From positions 7,287,001 through 7,351,000 of the forward strand of contig OY540813.1 of assembly GCA_961205875.1 (NCBI GenBank): a DNA stretch of 64,000 nucleotides, read 5' to 3'. The notes beneath the pieces are model-generated. The model did no database searches. It saw only the letters and a list, made by a program, of their open reading frames with translations, and had not been told where the DNA came from. Positions 62,775 to 64,000 of the stretch are shown piece by piece. The position numbers were made by a program, and so were the translations under genes. This DNA is from Sialis fuliginosa. Its lineage: Eukaryota; Arthropoda; Insecta; Megaloptera; Sialidae. Position 1 is the stretch's first letter, and each line of letters begins with the position of its first letter.

Positions 62775-62826
62775 TGTTTTCCTCATATTCGTTATCCCGA
62801 CTTGTTACGAATCGTTTACGCTTCTG
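62775..62826 (-). CDS. candidate 52-base internal exon
   Basis: On the minus strand a good acceptor (ctgtcttcatttcag) precedes 52 bases open in one frame, read as QKRKRFVTSRDNEYEEN. They are followed by a near-perfect donor, GTGAGTAAG. The composition is unlike the surrounding AT-rich DNA, and the peptide is charged and protein-like. The KRKR/F step resembles a furin cleavage site, but I do not recognise the protein. No partner exon was found, so it would belong to a gene extending outside the window or with exons too short to see. A chance match of splice signals remains possible. Confidence 0.3.
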
Positions 62827-62849
62827 CTGAAATGAAGACAGATTTATAA

Positions 62850-63684
62850 ACCAGGTTAATAGTTTGACTATATTTCATTAAATATTTTCTGTTCAAGTAA
62901 TTACTAGGTTGCCTTTTTCATAAAAGAGATTGCATTAAAATCAGTCTCTATATTTTTATTAAATAAATTCCCTGCGATGCATAAAAAAGTAATTATAATA
63001 ATCTCTATATATGTATGTATGAGGCTCATAGACTCGGGAATTACTTAATTACAATGCGGTTTTCACCAATAGTTTATATTATTATTATTATTATATTAAT
63101 ATTTTATAAAAACTAAGATTTAACATGTTTTGTTTCCATGATATCACAGCATACAACTGTCATGTATATTTATTTAGATGATTTTTGACACAAGCTAACA
63201 ATTAAATATTTTGAAATATATTGATTGAAAATTGAAATAAAAAGAAATATTTCACTTCCAAAAAAAGTAAAATATCGAAATTAATTATTATGATTGTTGC
63301 TTACCTATTTATTTATTTATTTTTGATTTTCATACAAATTCTAAGACAAGACCTGGCGTTGCCTGGGAGTTTGCAAATATAATTTTATACGATTTTCTCA
63401 ACGGATTTTATTCTTTAATACTGAATTGTCCTAATTTACCTAAACTAGCAGAGTAATTTTTATTATTTATTTTGTCAAAACTGAAACATGTAAATGGTGA
63501 TTGAAAATACATGAGATGAAAATAGGATAAAGTTCAAACAATAGACTTATCGCCAGTAAAATAAGTTGAATAATTGACTCCGAAAATAGTATTAACCCCT
63601 TGAGCAGAACCGGGAGTACATTGGCCGGTACCAAATGTGGCACAGCGTAATTGGTTCGGTTCATAAATAATGATAAAAGCATTA
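62850..63684. other. AT-rich intergenic DNA, no gene seen
   Basis: Simple ATTATT and TTTATTTATT runs; a repeat-like 'agacctggcgttgcctgggag' fragment at 63348-63370. Nothing else. Confidence 0.5.
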
Positions 63685-63747
63685 AAACTAATCGACACTG
63701 ACAACAAAGCATACTCGCCAGCGTTTGCATTTATCATTGTTTTATCC
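63685..63747 (-). repeat. sequence pair shared with 25301-25379
   Basis: On the minus strand it has GGATAAAACAATGATAAATG (63747-63728) and then TTGTCAGTGTCGATTAGTTT (63704-63685). It sits in a GC-richer patch (63590-63860) crossed by weak open frames on both strands, none recognisable. Confidence 0.55.
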
Positions 63748-64000
63748 TTTCTATCCCGGACACGAAACGTAAAGGACGGAAGATTTACTGACACCGGTTA
63801 CATCTTTATAAAAATATTGCTTTGGGATATACCGTGTTTAGATAACTTGGAATGAAAAATGAACAAGGGCTGAATTAACAGGTTTCTGCATTTTATATGG
63901 AATTTAATACGCAAAATGCTATCTCAAGATACGTTATTTTGATGTTAATTTGTAATAATAAAATAAATATCATTATAACAAATAACAGACAAACGTGGTG

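Overview
The window is AT-rich (by eye about three quarters A+T) animal DNA and looks like an intergenic stretch of an insect genome. Three things point to an insect. There is a single-exon gene for an RR-2 (chitin-binding) cuticular protein. There are several decayed LINE/SINE-like tails with short GACA/CAGA runs. One repeat end combines a 'ggagccct' motif with 'cacgcacttggccg', a form I know from Lepidoptera and related Trichoptera. I favour Lepidoptera or a close relative, from these repeats and the protein; I cannot name the species.

Only one protein-coding gene is clear: the cuticular protein on the minus strand at 31147-31761. It has its own TATA box, a plausible ecdysone-cascade site upstream and a polyadenylation signal downstream. 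Five weaker coding candidates are listed at low confidence, the best being a 52-base possible exon at 62775-62826 (minus). I saw no tRNA, rRNA, CRISPR array, known microRNA or convincing retroviral/LTR element.

The rest is a mosaic of transposon fossils in AT-rich DNA. From left to right: a dispersed repeat at the left edge (further copies near 22.1 and 29.1 kb); a Tc1/mariner-type relic with its terminal repeats and TA flanks still visible (2.35-3.38 kb); two copies of a 280-base hAT-type MITE, each with an exact 8-base target duplication (4.6 and 16.9 kb); lepidopteran-type repeats (5.8, 39.7, 60.3 kb); SINE/LINE-like copies (17.9 and 19.1 kb) and RTE-like tails (23.0, 26.0, 54.3, 62.3 kb). 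A reverse-transcriptase fragment of a Jockey/CR1-like LINE lies at 37.3-37.85 kb, followed by a perfect 56-base palindrome enclosing a hammerhead-ribozyme-like core of the kind carried by Penelope-like elements.

From 40.7 to 44.6 kb lies a dense cluster of inverted-repeat elements: a 361-base element with internal TTAA, a pogo-type MITE, a 927-base foldback with TAGGGTGG ends, and a 700-base near-perfect palindrome whose arm sequence also occurs as a tandem pair at 12.5-12.85 kb. Another large palindrome is at 33.65-34.47 kb.

The least explained signal is a 46-base, gap-free conserved block in two CpG-rich patches 32 kb apart (19608-19653 and 51239-51284). It does not look like any of the transposon families here. 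It could be a paired regulatory element, alternative promoters of one transcription unit, or a small unknown repeat.
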